In this document: positions 23,048-32,359 of the stretch, in pieces
How positions within the stretch are numbered: the first letter of the stretch is position 1
Layout: each line of letters starts with the position of its first letter
Source of the DNA: Pedococcus_A sp963730585
Lineage (GTDB): Bacteria > Actinomycetota > Actinomycetes > Actinomycetales > Dermatophilaceae
Direction of reading: 5' to 3'
DNA: 64,000 nt
Assembly (NCBI GenBank): GCA_963730585.1
Contig: CAVSSL010000014.1
Span: forward strand, 62,001-126,000
The notes under the pieces: generated by a model
Seen by the model: only the letters and a program-made list of their open reading frames with translations
What the model was told of the DNA's origin: nothing
Database searches by the model: none
Made by a program: the position numbers and the translations under genes

Positions 23048-25442
23048 GACTGCGGCCACGTCCAGTCGCGCACCTCCGGCATGTCCTCGCCGTGCTCGCG
23101 CACGTACCGGTGGTGGACGGCCCGCTTGTCGACCATCTGCTGTCGCACCACCGCCGCCCGCGTCCCGAGGCCGGGCACCCGGTCGATGACGTCCATGACC
23201 AGCTTGTAGCGGTCCATGTCGTTCATGACGACCATGTCGAAGGGCGTCGTCGTCGTGCCCTCCTCCTTGTAGCCGCGCGCATGCAGGTTGTCGTGGTTGG
23301 TCCGCCGGTAGGTCAGCCGGTGGATCAGCCACGGATACCCGTGGTAGGCAAAGATGATCGGCTTGTCCGGGGTGAAGATGGCGTCGAACTCGGCGTCCGG
23401 CAGCCCGTGCGGGTGCTCGCTCGCTGACTGCAGCTTCATGAGGTCGACGACGTTCACCACCCGCACCTTCAGGTCAGGCAGGTACTGGCGCAGCAGGTCG
23501 GCCGCGGCCAGCACCTCCAGCGTCGGCACGTCGCCGGCGCACCCGAGCACCACGTCGGGGTCGCCGTCGTCGTTGCTGGCCCAGTCCCACACGCCGATGC
23601 CGCGAGCACAGTGCGCCGCCGCCTCGTCGATGGTGAGCCAGTTCGGCTGCGGCTGCTTGCCGGCCACCACGACGTTGACGTAGTCGCGGCTGCGCAGGCA
23701 GTGGTCGGCCACCGACAGCAGGCAGTTGCCGTCCGGCGGCAGGTAGACACGGATGACCTCGGCCTTCTTGTTCACCACGTGGTCGATGAACCCCGGGTCC
23801 TGGTGCGAGAAGCCGTTGTGGTCCTGCCGCCACACGTGCGAGGTGAGCAGGTAGTTGAGCGACGGGATCGAGGCCCGCCACTCGATGTTCCGCGTGGTCT
23901 TGAGCCACTTGGCGTGCTGGTTGAACATCGAGTCGATGATGTGGATGAACGCCTCGTAGCAGCTGAACAGCCCGTGCCGCCCGGTCAGCAGGTAGCCCTC
24001 GAGCCAGCCCTGGCACAGGTGCTCGGACAGCACCTCCATGACGCGGCCGTCCGGAGCGAGGTGCTCGTCGGTCGGCAGCACCTCGGCGTTCCACGTCTTG
24101 TTCGTCACCTCGAAGACCGCGGACAGCCGGTTGGAGGCGGTCTCGTCGGGCCCGAAGAGCCGGAAGTTCTGCATGTTCCGCCGCATCACCTCGGCCATGA
24201 ACCCGCCGAGCACCCGCGTCGCCTCGGCGACACTCCCCCCGGGCTGCGGCACCTCGACCCCGAAGTCGCGGAAGTCCGGCAGGTCGAGGTCGACCATCAG
24301 GCGACCGCCGTTGGCGTGCGGGTTGGCACCCATCCGGCGCTCCCCCGTCGGCGCCCACGCCTGCAGCAGCTCGACCGGACGGCCCTGCTCGTCGAACAGC
24401 TCTTCGGGACGGTAGCTGCGCAGCCACTCCTCGAGCATCGCCATGTGCTCGGCGTTCCCTCGCACCGACGCCAGCGGCACCTGGTGGGCGCGCCAGGTGC
24501 CCTCCACCTGTACGCCGTCGACCTTGTCCGGGCCGGTCCAGCCCTTCGGCGTCTTGAGCACGATCATCGGCCACAGGACCTCGGGCGTCACCCGGCGACG
24601 GTGCCCCCGACTCCGAACGGGCCTGCGCCTGGATGCCCTTGATCTCGTCGAGCACCGTGTCGAGCGTCGCGGCCATCTCCTGGTGCACCTGCCGCGGGTC
24701 GTCGCCCTCGACGAGGTAGGGCTTCCACCCGCACCCCTCGAGCATCTTCTCCGAGCGCGTCGTCCCCGATCCGCGACAGCACAGTGGGATTGGCGATCTT
24801 GTAGCCGTTGAGGTGCAGGATCGGCAGCACGGCGCCGTCGCGCGACGCGTCGAGGAAACGGGTCGACTGCCACGACGTCGCGAGTGCGCCCGTCTCGGCC
24901 TCACCGTCACCGACCACACACGTCACGACCAGGTCGGGGTTGTCGAAGGCCGCCCCGAACGCGTGCGCCAGCGAGTAGCCGAGCTCCCCGCCCTCGTGGA
25001 TCGACCCCGGCAGCTCGGGTGCCACGTGGCTCGGGATCCCCCCGGGGAAGGAGAACTGCCGGAAGAGCCGCTGCATCCCGCCCAGGTCACGGCGGATCGA
25101 GGGGTAGGCGTCGCTGTAGCTGCCCTCCAGCCAGGCGTTCGAGGCGATCGCCGGACCGCCGTGCCCCGGGCCGATGATGTAGATCATGTCGAGGTCGCGC
25201 TCCCGGATCACCCGGTTGCAGTGCGCGTAGACCAGGTTCAGCCCGGGCGTGGTGCCCCAGTGCCCCAGCAGCCGCGGCTTGATGTGCTCGGCCGCCAGCG
25301 GTTCCTTCAGGAGCGGGTTGTCCAGCAGGTAGATCTGCCCGACGGACAGGTAGTTGGCCGCCCGGAAGTACGCGTCGACCCCCTCCAGCGCCTGCTCGTC
25401 GAGTGCCGTCGTCCCCTGCTCGCCTGCCGTGACCCTGCGCAT
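23044..25442 (-). pseudogene. xfp: Phosphoketolase (Xfp), two +1 frameshifts
   Basis: Xylulose-5-phosphate/fructose-6-phosphate phosphoketolase splits its sugar phosphate to acetyl phosphate plus an aldose phosphate with thiamine diphosphate. From the ATG at 25442 (GAGGAG site) the protein reads normally through VGDGEAETGALATSWQ and LHLNGYKIANPTVLSRI. An extra G near 24760 then moves it to LEGCGWKPYLVEGDDP, and a second extra base near 24600 moves it to WPMIVLKTPKGWTGP and on to the normal end. All parts of a ~790-residue Xfp are present and well conserved. Because each lesion is one base in a G-rich run, and ackA is coupled to the correct last frame, a sequence error or very recent loss is likely. 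Confidence 0.85.
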
Positions 25443-25605
25443 CAACGCTCCTCACTCACCCCGGGCACCGCGCGACCGCGCGACGCCGTATGCCGTGCAC
25501 GCCCACCCTGTCAGGGCTCACCGCCCGTGGCCACAGGACTTCCGACCCGTCCGCATTTGTCACCGAAGGTTCCGATCCGGCCCGCTCCCTGTTTGGATGG
25601 GGCCC

Positions 25606-26052
25606 ATGGCCATCGAGGGTGAGTACGTCCCGAGTCCGCGCGGCTGGGTCCGCGAGCAGGTCGAGACGATCGAGGAGAAGGGCACCACGCGAGCGGTGCA
25701 CATCATGAACCGCCCCGTCGTGCTGCTGACCATGCGCGGCCTGTCCGGCAAGGTCCGCAAGGTGCCGCTGATGCGCGTGGAGCACGAGGGCGTGTATGCC
25801 GCGGTCGCCAGCCAGGGGGGCGCGCCGGACCACCCCAAGTGGTACGCCAACCTGCGCAAGAACCCGGTGCTCGACCTCCAGGACGACTCCGAGACCTGGG
25901 CCGCTCGGGCCCGGGAGATCGAGGGCGCCGAGCGCGAGGAGTGGTGGCAGCGCTGCGTCGAGGCGTTCCCGCCCTACGCCGAGTACCAGGAGAAGACAGA
26001 CCGGCTCATCCCCGTGCTGCTGCTCGAGCCGCACGAGCACAAGGGCAACTGA
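25606..26052 (+). CDS. Deazaflavin-dependent nitroreductase-like oxidoreductase (DUF385)
   Basis: 148 residues from the ATG at 25606 (an ATG at 25597 is also in frame). The segment RPVVLLTMRGLSGKVRKVPLMRVEHEGVY followed by ASQGGAPDHPKWYANLRKNP is the core of the Ddn/F420-type split-barrel family, which binds cofactor F420 (or FMN) and reduces quinones or nitro compounds. The likely cofactor is F420 in actinobacteria; the substrate is unknown. It is transcribed away from xfp. A GTATGCCG octamer supplies a Tyr-Ala pair at 25794. Confidence 0.88.
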   Translation: MAIEGEYVPSPRGWVREQVETIEEKGTTRAVHIMNRPVVLLTMRGLSGKVRKVPLMRVEHEGVYAAVASQGGAPDHPKWYANLRKNPVLDLQDDSETWAARAREIEGAEREEWWQRCVEAFPPYAEYQEKTDRLIPVLLLEPHEHKGN

Positions 26053-26111
26053 CCCGAGGGACGTCACTCCCAGCCCGGCTCGGCTGGCCACCGCCGTCGC
26101 CCAGGCGGACG

Positions 26112-26912
26112 ATGGTCGGCATGGCGTCCACGCCGCGCGCCAGACGGGCTCGAGCTCGTCTTCGCCGACGAGTTCGACGGTCCCGACCTCGACCGCGACG
26201 TCTGGCTGCCGCACTACCTCCCCGCGTGGAGCTCCCTCGCGGCCTCGGCCGCCACCTACGTGGTGAGCGACTCCTGCCTGGTCCTGACCATCCCGCCGGA
26301 GCAGGGGCTGTGGTGCGGCCCCGACCACAAGCCGCCGCTGCGGGTGTCCGGCGTGCAGTCGGGGAACGTCTCGGGGCCTGTCGGCAGCACCGCCGGCCAG
26401 CAGCCGTACCGACCGGGTCTGACCGTCGGGGAGGAGCAGGCGCCCTTCTGGGGCTGGACGCCCGACGGAGGCCTCATCGAGATCCGCCTCAGGGGCGAGG
26501 TGACGGCCCGCTCGATGGTCGCCTTCTGGCTGGTCGGGCTCGAGCAGGTGCCGGAACAGTCCGCGGAGATCTGCGTGGTGGAGGTGTTCGGGAACGCCGT
26601 CCGCCCCGACGGCTCGACCGCCGTCGGCATGGGGCTCCACGCCTTCCGCGACCCCGGCGTCCGTGAGGACTTCGCCGCCCTCCGGCTTCCTGCTCGACGT
26701 CGCCGACTTCCACACCTACGCCGCCGACTGGACGCCGGAGCGGGTGGACTTCCTCGTCGACGGCGAGGTGGTGCGCACCTGCCAGGCAGCCGCCCACGTA
26801 CGCGATGCAGGCCATGATCGCGGTCTTCGACTTCCCGGAGTGGTCCACCGGGGACGACGGCCAGGCCGTGCCGCTGCTGGCCGTCGACTGGGTGCGGTGT
26901 TACCGGCGCTGA
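26112..26912 (+). pseudogene. Glycoside hydrolase family 16-like gene, three +1 frameshifts
   Basis: Three blocks in successive frames make one GH16-type protein. After the ATG (26112 or 26121) an extra base near 26140 leads into LELVFADEFDGPDLDRDVWL through TAVGMGLHAFRDPGVREDFA. A second near 26680 leads into GFLLDVADFHTYAADWTPERVDFLVDGEVVRTCQ, and a third near 26790 into PTYAMQAMIAVFDFPEWS and the end VDWVRCYRR. The catalytic segment is EICVVEVFG, where the usual ExDxxE has Cys in place of Asp. No signal peptide is visible, so it may act inside the cell. As sequenced it cannot be translated whole. The family is beta-glucan-active; the substrate is unknown. Confidence 0.75.
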
Positions 26913-27314
26913 GCGGCCGTCGCGCGTCCGGCGCAGCCACAGCAGACCGAGCACCGGCAGCACGAGCGGCACGTAGCCGTACCCGGAGCCGAAGTGCGAC
27001 CACACCGTCTTGTCGGGGAACGCCTCAGGCACGAGGTAGGACGCGAGCCCGACGACGAGCACCCCGACCAGCTCGATGACGATCGCGGCCAGCGCGACCC
27101 GCCACGACGTCCGGCTCCCCCGCGCCAGCGCCACGGTGGCCACGATGTAGATCACCGCCGCGAGCGCCGAGAGCAGGTAGGCCACGGGGGCCCGCGAGAA
27201 GTACTCGGTGATCTGCAGGACCGAACGTCCCGTCGCGGCCAGGGCCAGCACGGCATACACCGCCACCAGCACCACGCCCGGTCCCGACCGGGTGCTCGTG
27301 CGCTGCTCAGCCAT
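26256..27314 (-). CDS. Four-helix membrane protein of unknown function, 3' end uncertain
   Basis: The first ~130 residues are a clear membrane protein with four helices (VVLVAVYAVLALAATG, VAYLLSALAAVIYIVATV, VALAAIVIELVGVLVVGLA, YVPLVLPVLGLLWLRR). The formal frame then continues about 220 codons antisense to the GH16 gene with no protein-like character. One frame over, a stop at 26900-26902 would end the protein at ATAAQRR, right at the GH16 3' end. A single extra base, as seen elsewhere in this window, would explain this. It overlaps the start of the upstream membrane gene by 8 bases, so the two are coupled. Function is unknown. Confidence 0.55.
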   Translation of the reverse strand: MAEQRTSTRSGPGVVLVAVYAVLALAATGRSVLQITEYFSRAPVAYLLSALAAVIYIVATVALARGSRTSWRVALAAIVIELVGVLVVGLASYLVPEAFPDKTVWSHFGSGYGYVPLVLPVLGLLWLRRTRDGRSAPVTPHPVDGQQRHGLAVVPGGPLREVEDRDHGLHRVRGRLPGRCAPPRRRRGSPPAPASSRRRRCGSRRRRAGSRRAAKSSRTPGSRKAWSPMPTAVEPSGRTAFPNTSTTQISADCSGTCSSPTSQKATIERAVTSPLRRISMRPPSGVQPQKGACSSPTVRPGRYGCWPAVLPTGPETFPDCTPDTRSGGLWSGPHHSPCSGGMVRTRQESLTT

Positions 27315-27672
27315 GGAGGTCCCAGATCTGCTGGAGGCGACCGGTCATGATCGCCACCGCGAACGCGCCCGCCACGATGACGCCCATCGCCCACCGCGTC
27401 TTCTCCTTGATGGCGAGGAAGGCCACGGCGGGCGGGATGAACGGCAGGGTCAGCCCGTATGCCGCGTACGTCGCCTGTTCGGCGCCGCCACCGCCGACGT
27501 CGCCGACGCTCACCAGGACCACGACGGCCTGCGCGACGAGGCCGAGCTCGAGCAGGCCGGCGACGACGAGCAGCCGGTCGTCGATGAGCCGGTCGCGCCA
27601 GGCGTACCAGCCGGCCAGGACCGCGAGGACTGCCGACGCGACGTAGATGGCCACGGTCAGGGGGAACAGCAC
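27307..27672 (-). CDS. Small four-helix membrane protein of unknown function
   Basis: 121 residues from a GTG start. Four hydrophobic helices are visible (VAIYVASAVLAVLAGWYAW, LLVVAGLLELGLVAQAVVVLV, LPFIPPAVAFLAIK, WAMGVIVAGAFAVAIMTG). Its stop overlaps the start of the next membrane gene by 8 bases (ATGGCTGA), so the two proteins are probably made together and may interact. No catalytic motif is seen. The Lys-Glu-Lys turn before the last helix suggests that loop is cytoplasmic. Family unknown to me. Confidence 0.75.
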   Translation of the reverse strand: MLFPLTVAIYVASAVLAVLAGWYAWRDRLIDDRLLVVAGLLELGLVAQAVVVLVSVGDVGGGGAEQATYAAYGLTLPFIPPAVAFLAIKEKTRWAMGVIVAGAFAVAIMTGRLQQIWDLHG

Positions 27673-27703
27673 GCGGGAAAGGGTATCCGGGGCGGCACCC
27701 CTG

Positions 27704-28918
27704 CTACGGATGGGCCTCGTCGAGGGTGTCGCGCAGGGCGTCGAGCAGGATGTCGATCTCCTCCTCGGTGGCCACCAGAGGGGGCGCGAGCCGGATCGTC
27801 GACCCGTGGGTGTCCTTGGCGAGCACGCCCCGCTCGAGGAGGCCCTCGCACAGCTCGCGGCCGCTCATCAGTCCCGGGTCCACGTCCACGCCGGCCCACA
27901 GGCCGCGCACCCGGATGCCGACCACGCCCTGACCCACCAGCTCGCGCAGCCCGGCCTCGAGCCGGTCGCCGAGCACCGTCGCGCGCTGCTGGTACTCGCC
28001 CGTCTGCAGCATCGCGACGACCTCGCTGCCGACCGCGGCTGCCAGCGGGTTGCCGCCGAACGTCGAACCGTGGCTGCCGGGCGTGATGACGCCGAGGACG
28101 TCACTGTCGGCCGCGATGGCCGAGACCGGGTAGAGGCCGCCGCCGAGCGCCTTGCCGAGGATGTAGATGTCGGGTGTGACGCCCTCGTGGTCGCAGGCGA
28201 ACGTGGTGCCGGCGCGCCCGAGGCCCGACTGCACCTCGTCGGCGACCATGAGGATGTCCCGCTCGCGGCACAGCGTCCGCAGGTCGCGGAGGAATCCGTC
28301 CGGCGGCAGGACGACGCCGCCCTCGCCCTGCACCGGCTCGAAGAGCACGGCGACCGTCGTCTCGTCGACCGCGTTGGCGACGGCGTCGACGTCGCCGAAC
28401 TTCACCCGCGGGAACCCGGGGGTGAACGGGCCGTAGTCGGCGGTCGCCACGTGGTCGGTCGAGAAGCTGATGATCGTCGTGGTCCGGCCGTGGAAGTTGC
28501 CGTCCATGGTGATGATGCTGGCGCGGTCGGCCGGGACGCCCTTGACCTGGTAGCCCCACCTCCGGCTGACCTTGATCGCGGTCTCTACCGCCTCGGCACC
28601 GGTGTTCATCGGCAGCACCATGTCCTTGCCGGTGAGCGCCGCGAGGTCACGGGCGAACGGACCGAACTGGTCGTTGTAGAACGCCCTGCTCGTCAAGGTC
28701 AGCTTCTGCAGCTGCTCCGTCGCGCGCGCCACCAGCCTGGGGTGGCAGTGCCCGAAGTTCAGGGCCGAGTAGCCGGCGAGGCAGTCGAGGTAGCGCCGAC
28801 CCTCCACGTCGGTGACCCAGCAGCCCTCCCCCTTTTCGAGGACCACGGGCAGGGGGTGGTAGTTGTGGGCCGCGTAGCGCTCGGTCAGCTCGATGTGCTC
28901 GGCCGAGGAGTGCCGCAC
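27704..28918 (-). CDS. rocD: Ornithine aminotransferase
   Basis: 404 residues from a GTG start. A class-III PLP aminotransferase: the cofactor lysine is near residue 255 in YILGKALGGGLYPVSA, with NTGAEAVETAIK, MDGNFHGRTTTIISF and the metal/PLP segment VADEVQSGLGR. The overall pattern (ERYAAHNYHPLPVVLEKGEG at the start) is that of ornithine-oxo-acid aminotransferase, which converts ornithine plus 2-oxoglutarate to glutamate semialdehyde plus glutamate. It lies 3 bases behind a small DUF4177 gene. Other arginine-catabolism genes such as rocF are not in view, so an arginine or proline route is inferred from the family. Confidence 0.92.
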   Translation of the reverse strand: MRHSSAEHIELTERYAAHNYHPLPVVLEKGEGCWVTDVEGRRYLDCLAGYSALNFGHCHPRLVARATEQLQKLTLTSRAFYNDQFGPFARDLAALTGKDMVLPMNTGAEAVETAIKVSRRWGYQVKGVPADRASIITMDGNFHGRTTTIISFSTDHVATADYGPFTPGFPRVKFGDVDAVANAVDETTVAVLFEPVQGEGGVVLPPDGFLRDLRTLCRERDILMVADEVQSGLGRAGTTFACDHEGVTPDIYILGKALGGGLYPVSAIAADSDVLGVITPGSHGSTFGGNPLAAAVGSEVVAMLQTGEYQQRATVLGDRLEAGLRELVGQGVVGIRVRGLWAGVDVDPGLMSGRELCEGLLERGVLAKDTHGSTIRLAPPLVATEEEIDILLDALRDTLDEAHP

Positions 28919-28921
28919 GGG

Positions 28922-29125
28922 TCAGCCCACCGGGCGCTCGAACGTGACGAGCAGGCCCTCCGTGCCGCCGGGACCGACCCGACCCTTGACCTCGGCCGCC
29001 GTGATGGCCTTGACCTGCCAGCCCTGGGCTGCCCACTCGTTGAGCGCCTTCTCGAGCTTGTCGGCGGACATCTTCCCCCCGACGAGGCCCTCGCGGATCT
29101 GCACGACCTTGTACTCGTATCGCAT
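28922..29125 (-). CDS. DUF4177 family small protein
   Basis: 67 residues: MRYEYKVVQIREGL, then a helix DKLEKALNEWAAQGWQVKAI and a final strand LLVTFERPVG. The YEYKVV opening and the LN-W-GW core define DUF4177, a small beta-alpha-beta fold of unknown function. It ends three bases before rocD on the same strand, so it probably shares its promoter. Between its start and the DUF222/HNH repeat there are only about 90 bases. Confidence 0.85.
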   Translation of the reverse strand: MRYEYKVVQIREGLVGGKMSADKLEKALNEWAAQGWQVKAITAAEVKGRVGPGGTEGLLVTFERPVG

Positions 29126-29213
29126 GACCCGACAGTAACGGCCGCCATCGGCCGCCGCCCGGGCCTTTCGGACTCTCCGCGACGCCAGACATGCGCCTGT
29201 GCCGAGGCGCGGA

Positions 29214-30731
29214 CATGCCTGTGGCCCCGCCGGTGTCGGCGGGGTGTGGGGCGGGGTCACGCTGGCTCCTGCGCCGCCCGTCGGGCGAGGAGCTCGTCGT
29301 AGGAGCCGCGGGTGAGGTCCCACTCCACGTGCTCGCCGAAGGCGTCCTTGACGACGCGGCCCGAATAGCGGCGGTTGTGCACGATCGTGTGGTGCCGTTC
29401 GCACAACAGGGCCGCGTTGCCCAGATCGGAGGGCCCGAGGTCTGCCCAGTGGACCAGGTGATGAGCGTCCGTCCACTGCGGCGGCGCATCACAGCCGGGG
29501 TAGGTGCAGCCACCGTCGCGCGTCCAGAGCCGTCTGGTCTGGGCCTCGGTGAAGAACCGTTTCTCCAGGCCCCAGTCCATGATTTCGCTGTTCGTGCCGA
29601 GCACGATGGGGATGACGGACCCGTCGCAGCACAGCCGCCGCACCGTGTCCGGGGCGAGGTGCGTGGCCGGCGTCGAGCCCACCGAGGGCGGTGGCCGCGC
29701 CCACCCGGTCGCGCAGGGACCCCCAGTCCATGGTCAGCAGCAGGGTGGTCTTGTTGGTCTTGCCGACCTCGCCGCCGGCCGCCACCGCCCGGCGGACCAG
29801 GGTGATCAGCGCGTCGCCGCGGCGCCGGTCGGAGTCCGCAGGTCGCGTTCCCCGTCGAGCGGTCTTGGGCGGCGGACAGCGGTCCGAGCGCGGCCTCCAG
29901 GATGCTCTTGCCCTCGACGTCGAGGGTCAGCCGGTACTCGAACGTCCCGGCGCCGGTGTCGGTCGGCTGGGAGAGGCGGATGAAGCGACTTGCCCAGCTC
30001 TGCTGGTCCTGCAGCACACCCTCGCGCCCGTACTTGGCCACCAGGGCGTCCCGCAACATCCGGCACCCGGACGGGCCGTGCTGCTCGGCCATCGTGATCA
30101 GCCCTTCGAGGACGTGCGGGTCGGCGTCCTCAGCCAGCAGCGGCCGCAACTTGTCCGCCTCGGAGACCACCGCCGTCGCCGACCTCACCGGCAGACGCCC
30201 GGACTCCACCGCCTCCTTCACAGGCTGGTTGATCACCTTGCCGAACGCCTGCGCCAGCGACACCACCGTCCCGGCCCCACCGGCGACCGTCGACGGCGCA
30301 TGAGCGCGCACCCACTGGGCCGGGGTCATCGCCGCAGCCCTACCGGAGGTCTCACCCCGGGTCATCGCCTCGGCGGTCACCGCCACCCGCGCCGCGTCAC
30401 AGGCCATCCCGAGGGTGTCGACCTTTCCCAGGAGGCCCGCCAGGCCGTCCGGTCCGCCACCACTGGGCACCTGCCACAGCACCTCGCGCAGGACGGACAG
30501 GGACGAGCGAGCGGCCTCGATCCGCTCGACGTGCTCCGCCAGGCTCAGGACAGGGACGGTGCCCGACCCTGAAGCCTGATTGCGCTGGTTCCCCTCCATG
30601 ACGACAACACTAGAGGCGACCACCGACAACCCAACCCAGCCGGTCGATGAACGGAAACCTTTGCCGCGCAACGAATTACGCGGCATACACGCGGGTGGAG
30701 CGCAACCCCGAGCACGGCGCCTGTGGACAGT
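29214..30731. repeat. 13E12-like repeat element, copy 1 (~1.5 kb)
   Basis: This unit is strongly similar in nucleotide sequence to 55736-57261, in the same orientation. Shared sequence runs from a CATGCC-GTGGCCCCGCCGG block on the left to CCTGTGGACAG on the right, beyond the coding region at both ends, and includes a CGGCATAC octamer 82 bases upstream of the start codon in each copy. Such DUF222/HNH units, like REP13E12 of M. tuberculosis, are dispersed repeats in actinobacteria. No terminal repeats or target duplications were recognised. Confidence 0.7.
29257..30599 (-). pseudogene. DUF222-HNH endonuclease gene (13E12 family), two +1 frameshifts
   Basis: From the ATG at 30599 the DUF222 part reads MEGNQRNQASGSG through GTFEYRLTLDVEGKSILEAALGPL. 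After about 29840 the frame moves to GKTNKTTLLLTMDWGSL, and after about 29690 to HLAPDTVRRLCCDGSVIP. It ends with the intact HNH nuclease motif CTYPGCDAPPQWTDAHHLVHWADLG, NAALLCERHHTIVH. An intact protein would be ~450 residues; HNH domains cut DNA with a single metal. Both shifts are one extra base, as in copy 2. Activity as sequenced would be lost because DUF222 and HNH are in different frames. Confidence 0.8.
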
Positions 30732-30855
30732 GTGGCGACAGGTGCTGCCCCTGGGGACGACCGCACGGAGAGACAGTCCCCCGGACTCGGCTGCCAGACG
30801 ACCCGCCTCGTCCGATACTCGTGGAGTCACCGACCGCCGGGAAGGAGGAGCAACC

Positions 30856-32280
30856 ATGGGCACCGACGACACGACGCTGGCGCGCCTCAGCGCCGTGGAG
30901 CTGGTGGCGGGCTACGCGCGTGGCGACTTCTCCCCCGTCGAGGTGCTGGCGGCTGTGCACCGGGTCATCGAGGCGCGCGAGTCCGAGCTCAACGCGCTGT
31001 GGTGCCCCGACCCCGACGGCGCGATGGAGGCAGCCCAGGCCTCCGAGCAGCGCTGGCGCGCCGGAACCCCGCTCGGCCCCATCGACGGCGTGCCCACCAC
31101 CGTCAAGGAGAACCTCGCCCGCGCCGGCGTTCCCCTGCCGCTCGGCTGCGCCGGTGTGGATCCCGCTGTGCCGCAGACCAACTCGCCGGTCACCGACCGC
31201 ATCCTCGAGGCGGGAGGCGTCCTGCTCGGCTCCACCGTGATGCCCGACTGGGGGATGCTCTCCTCCGGGGTCTCCAGCCTGCACGGGATCACGCGCAGCC
31301 CGTGGGACCCCCGGTGGACGACTGGCGGCTCGTCGTCCGGCGCCGGTGCCGCGGCCGCCGCCGGCTACGGCCCGCTCCACGTCGGCACCGACATCGGCGG
31401 CTCCATCAGGCTGCCCGGCACCTGGCTCGGACTGGCGACCCTCAAGCCGAGCGCCGGCCGAGTGCCCCTCGACACCCCGTTCCTGGGCCGCTGCGCCGGC
31501 CCGATGACGCGCACCGTCGACGACGCCGCCCTCCTCCTCGGCGTCCTCAGCGCTCCCGACGACCGCGACTGGACGAGCCTGCCGCCCGAGCGCCTCGCCC
31601 TCGACGAGGCCAGTCTCGACGTCGATGTGCGCGGCCTGCGCCTGGGCCTGCACCTCGACGCCGGGTGCGGCACCCCGGCGGTGCCCGAGGTCACCCGCGC
31701 GGTGGAGGAAGCCGCCGCGGTGTTCGAGCGGGCCGGCGCCGTGGTCGAGCCGCTGCCGCCGTTCATGGACGACACACTGCTGGCTGACCTCGACCTGTTC
31801 TGGCGCGTGCGCTCCTGGGTCGACTACGCCGCCCTCTCGGCCGACCGCAAGCGCCGGGTGCTGCCGTTCATCGTGCAGTGGGTGCACGGCGGCGCCGACG
31901 TCAGCGGGGCCCGGGTGATGCAGTGCTACCGCAGCATCATGGCCATCCAGCAGCGGGCCGTCGCCGCCACGCTGCCCTTCGACGCCGTGCTCTCCCCCGT
32001 CGCACCGGGTGCGGCGTTCCCCGCCGAGTGGCCGATGCCCTTCGGCAGCGAGGACGCGGGCATGGCGCACATCGGCTTCACCGCGCCGTACAACCTGTCG
32101 GGCCAGCCCGCCGGCACCGTCAACTGTGGGTTCACCGACGACGGCCGTCCCATCGGGCTGCAGGTCGCCGGGCGCCGCTTCGACGACACCGGCGTCCTGC
32201 GCCTGCTCCGGTGGTACGAGCAGCACCGCCCGCAGCAGGCCTGCCCGGCCTGGCCCATCGGTCCGTCGTCGCACGGGTGA
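30856..32280 (+). CDS. Amidase-signature family hydrolase
   Basis: 474 residues, ATG at 30856 with a strong AAGGAGG site. The amidase triad is present: Lys in PTTVKENLA (~residue 84), cis-Ser in TTGGSSSGAGAAAA (~157) and the nucleophilic Ser in GTDIGGSIRLPG (~181). Family members hydrolyse carboxylic amides, or act as GatA in tRNA amidation; the lack of gatB/gatC neighbours and divergence from GatA favour a stand-alone amidase. Substrate unknown. It lies between DUF222/HNH copy 1 (divergent, 256-base gap) and the topoisomerase gene on the same strand. Confidence 0.88.
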   Translation: MGTDDTTLARLSAVELVAGYARGDFSPVEVLAAVHRVIEARESELNALWCPDPDGAMEAAQASEQRWRAGTPLGPIDGVPTTVKENLARAGVPLPLGCAGVDPAVPQTNSPVTDRILEAGGVLLGSTVMPDWGMLSSGVSSLHGITRSPWDPRWTTGGSSSGAGAAAAAGYGPLHVGTDIGGSIRLPGTWLGLATLKPSAGRVPLDTPFLGRCAGPMTRTVDDAALLLGVLSAPDDRDWTSLPPERLALDEASLDVDVRGLRLGLHLDAGCGTPAVPEVTRAVEEAAAVFERAGAVVEPLPPFMDDTLLADLDLFWRVRSWVDYAALSADRKRRVLPFIVQWVHGGADVSGARVMQCYRSIMAIQQRAVAATLPFDAVLSPVAPGAAFPAEWPMPFGSEDAGMAHIGFTAPYNLSGQPAGTVNCGFTDDGRPIGLQVAGRRFDDTGVLRLLRWYEQHRPQQACPAWPIGPSSHG

Positions 32281-32359
32281 CGCGGGCGGCCGACCCTGCC
32301 CCCGGCATACCCACCCTTGTCGCCGCGCAGCCCGCTGACCTGCGCGTTAGTGTCCGGTC

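Noticed and set aside
23044..25442. Programmed ribosomal frameshifting to explain broken xfp and similar genes
   Set aside because: No shared slippery heptamer or pseudoknot was seen at the sites, and the affected genes are unrelated.
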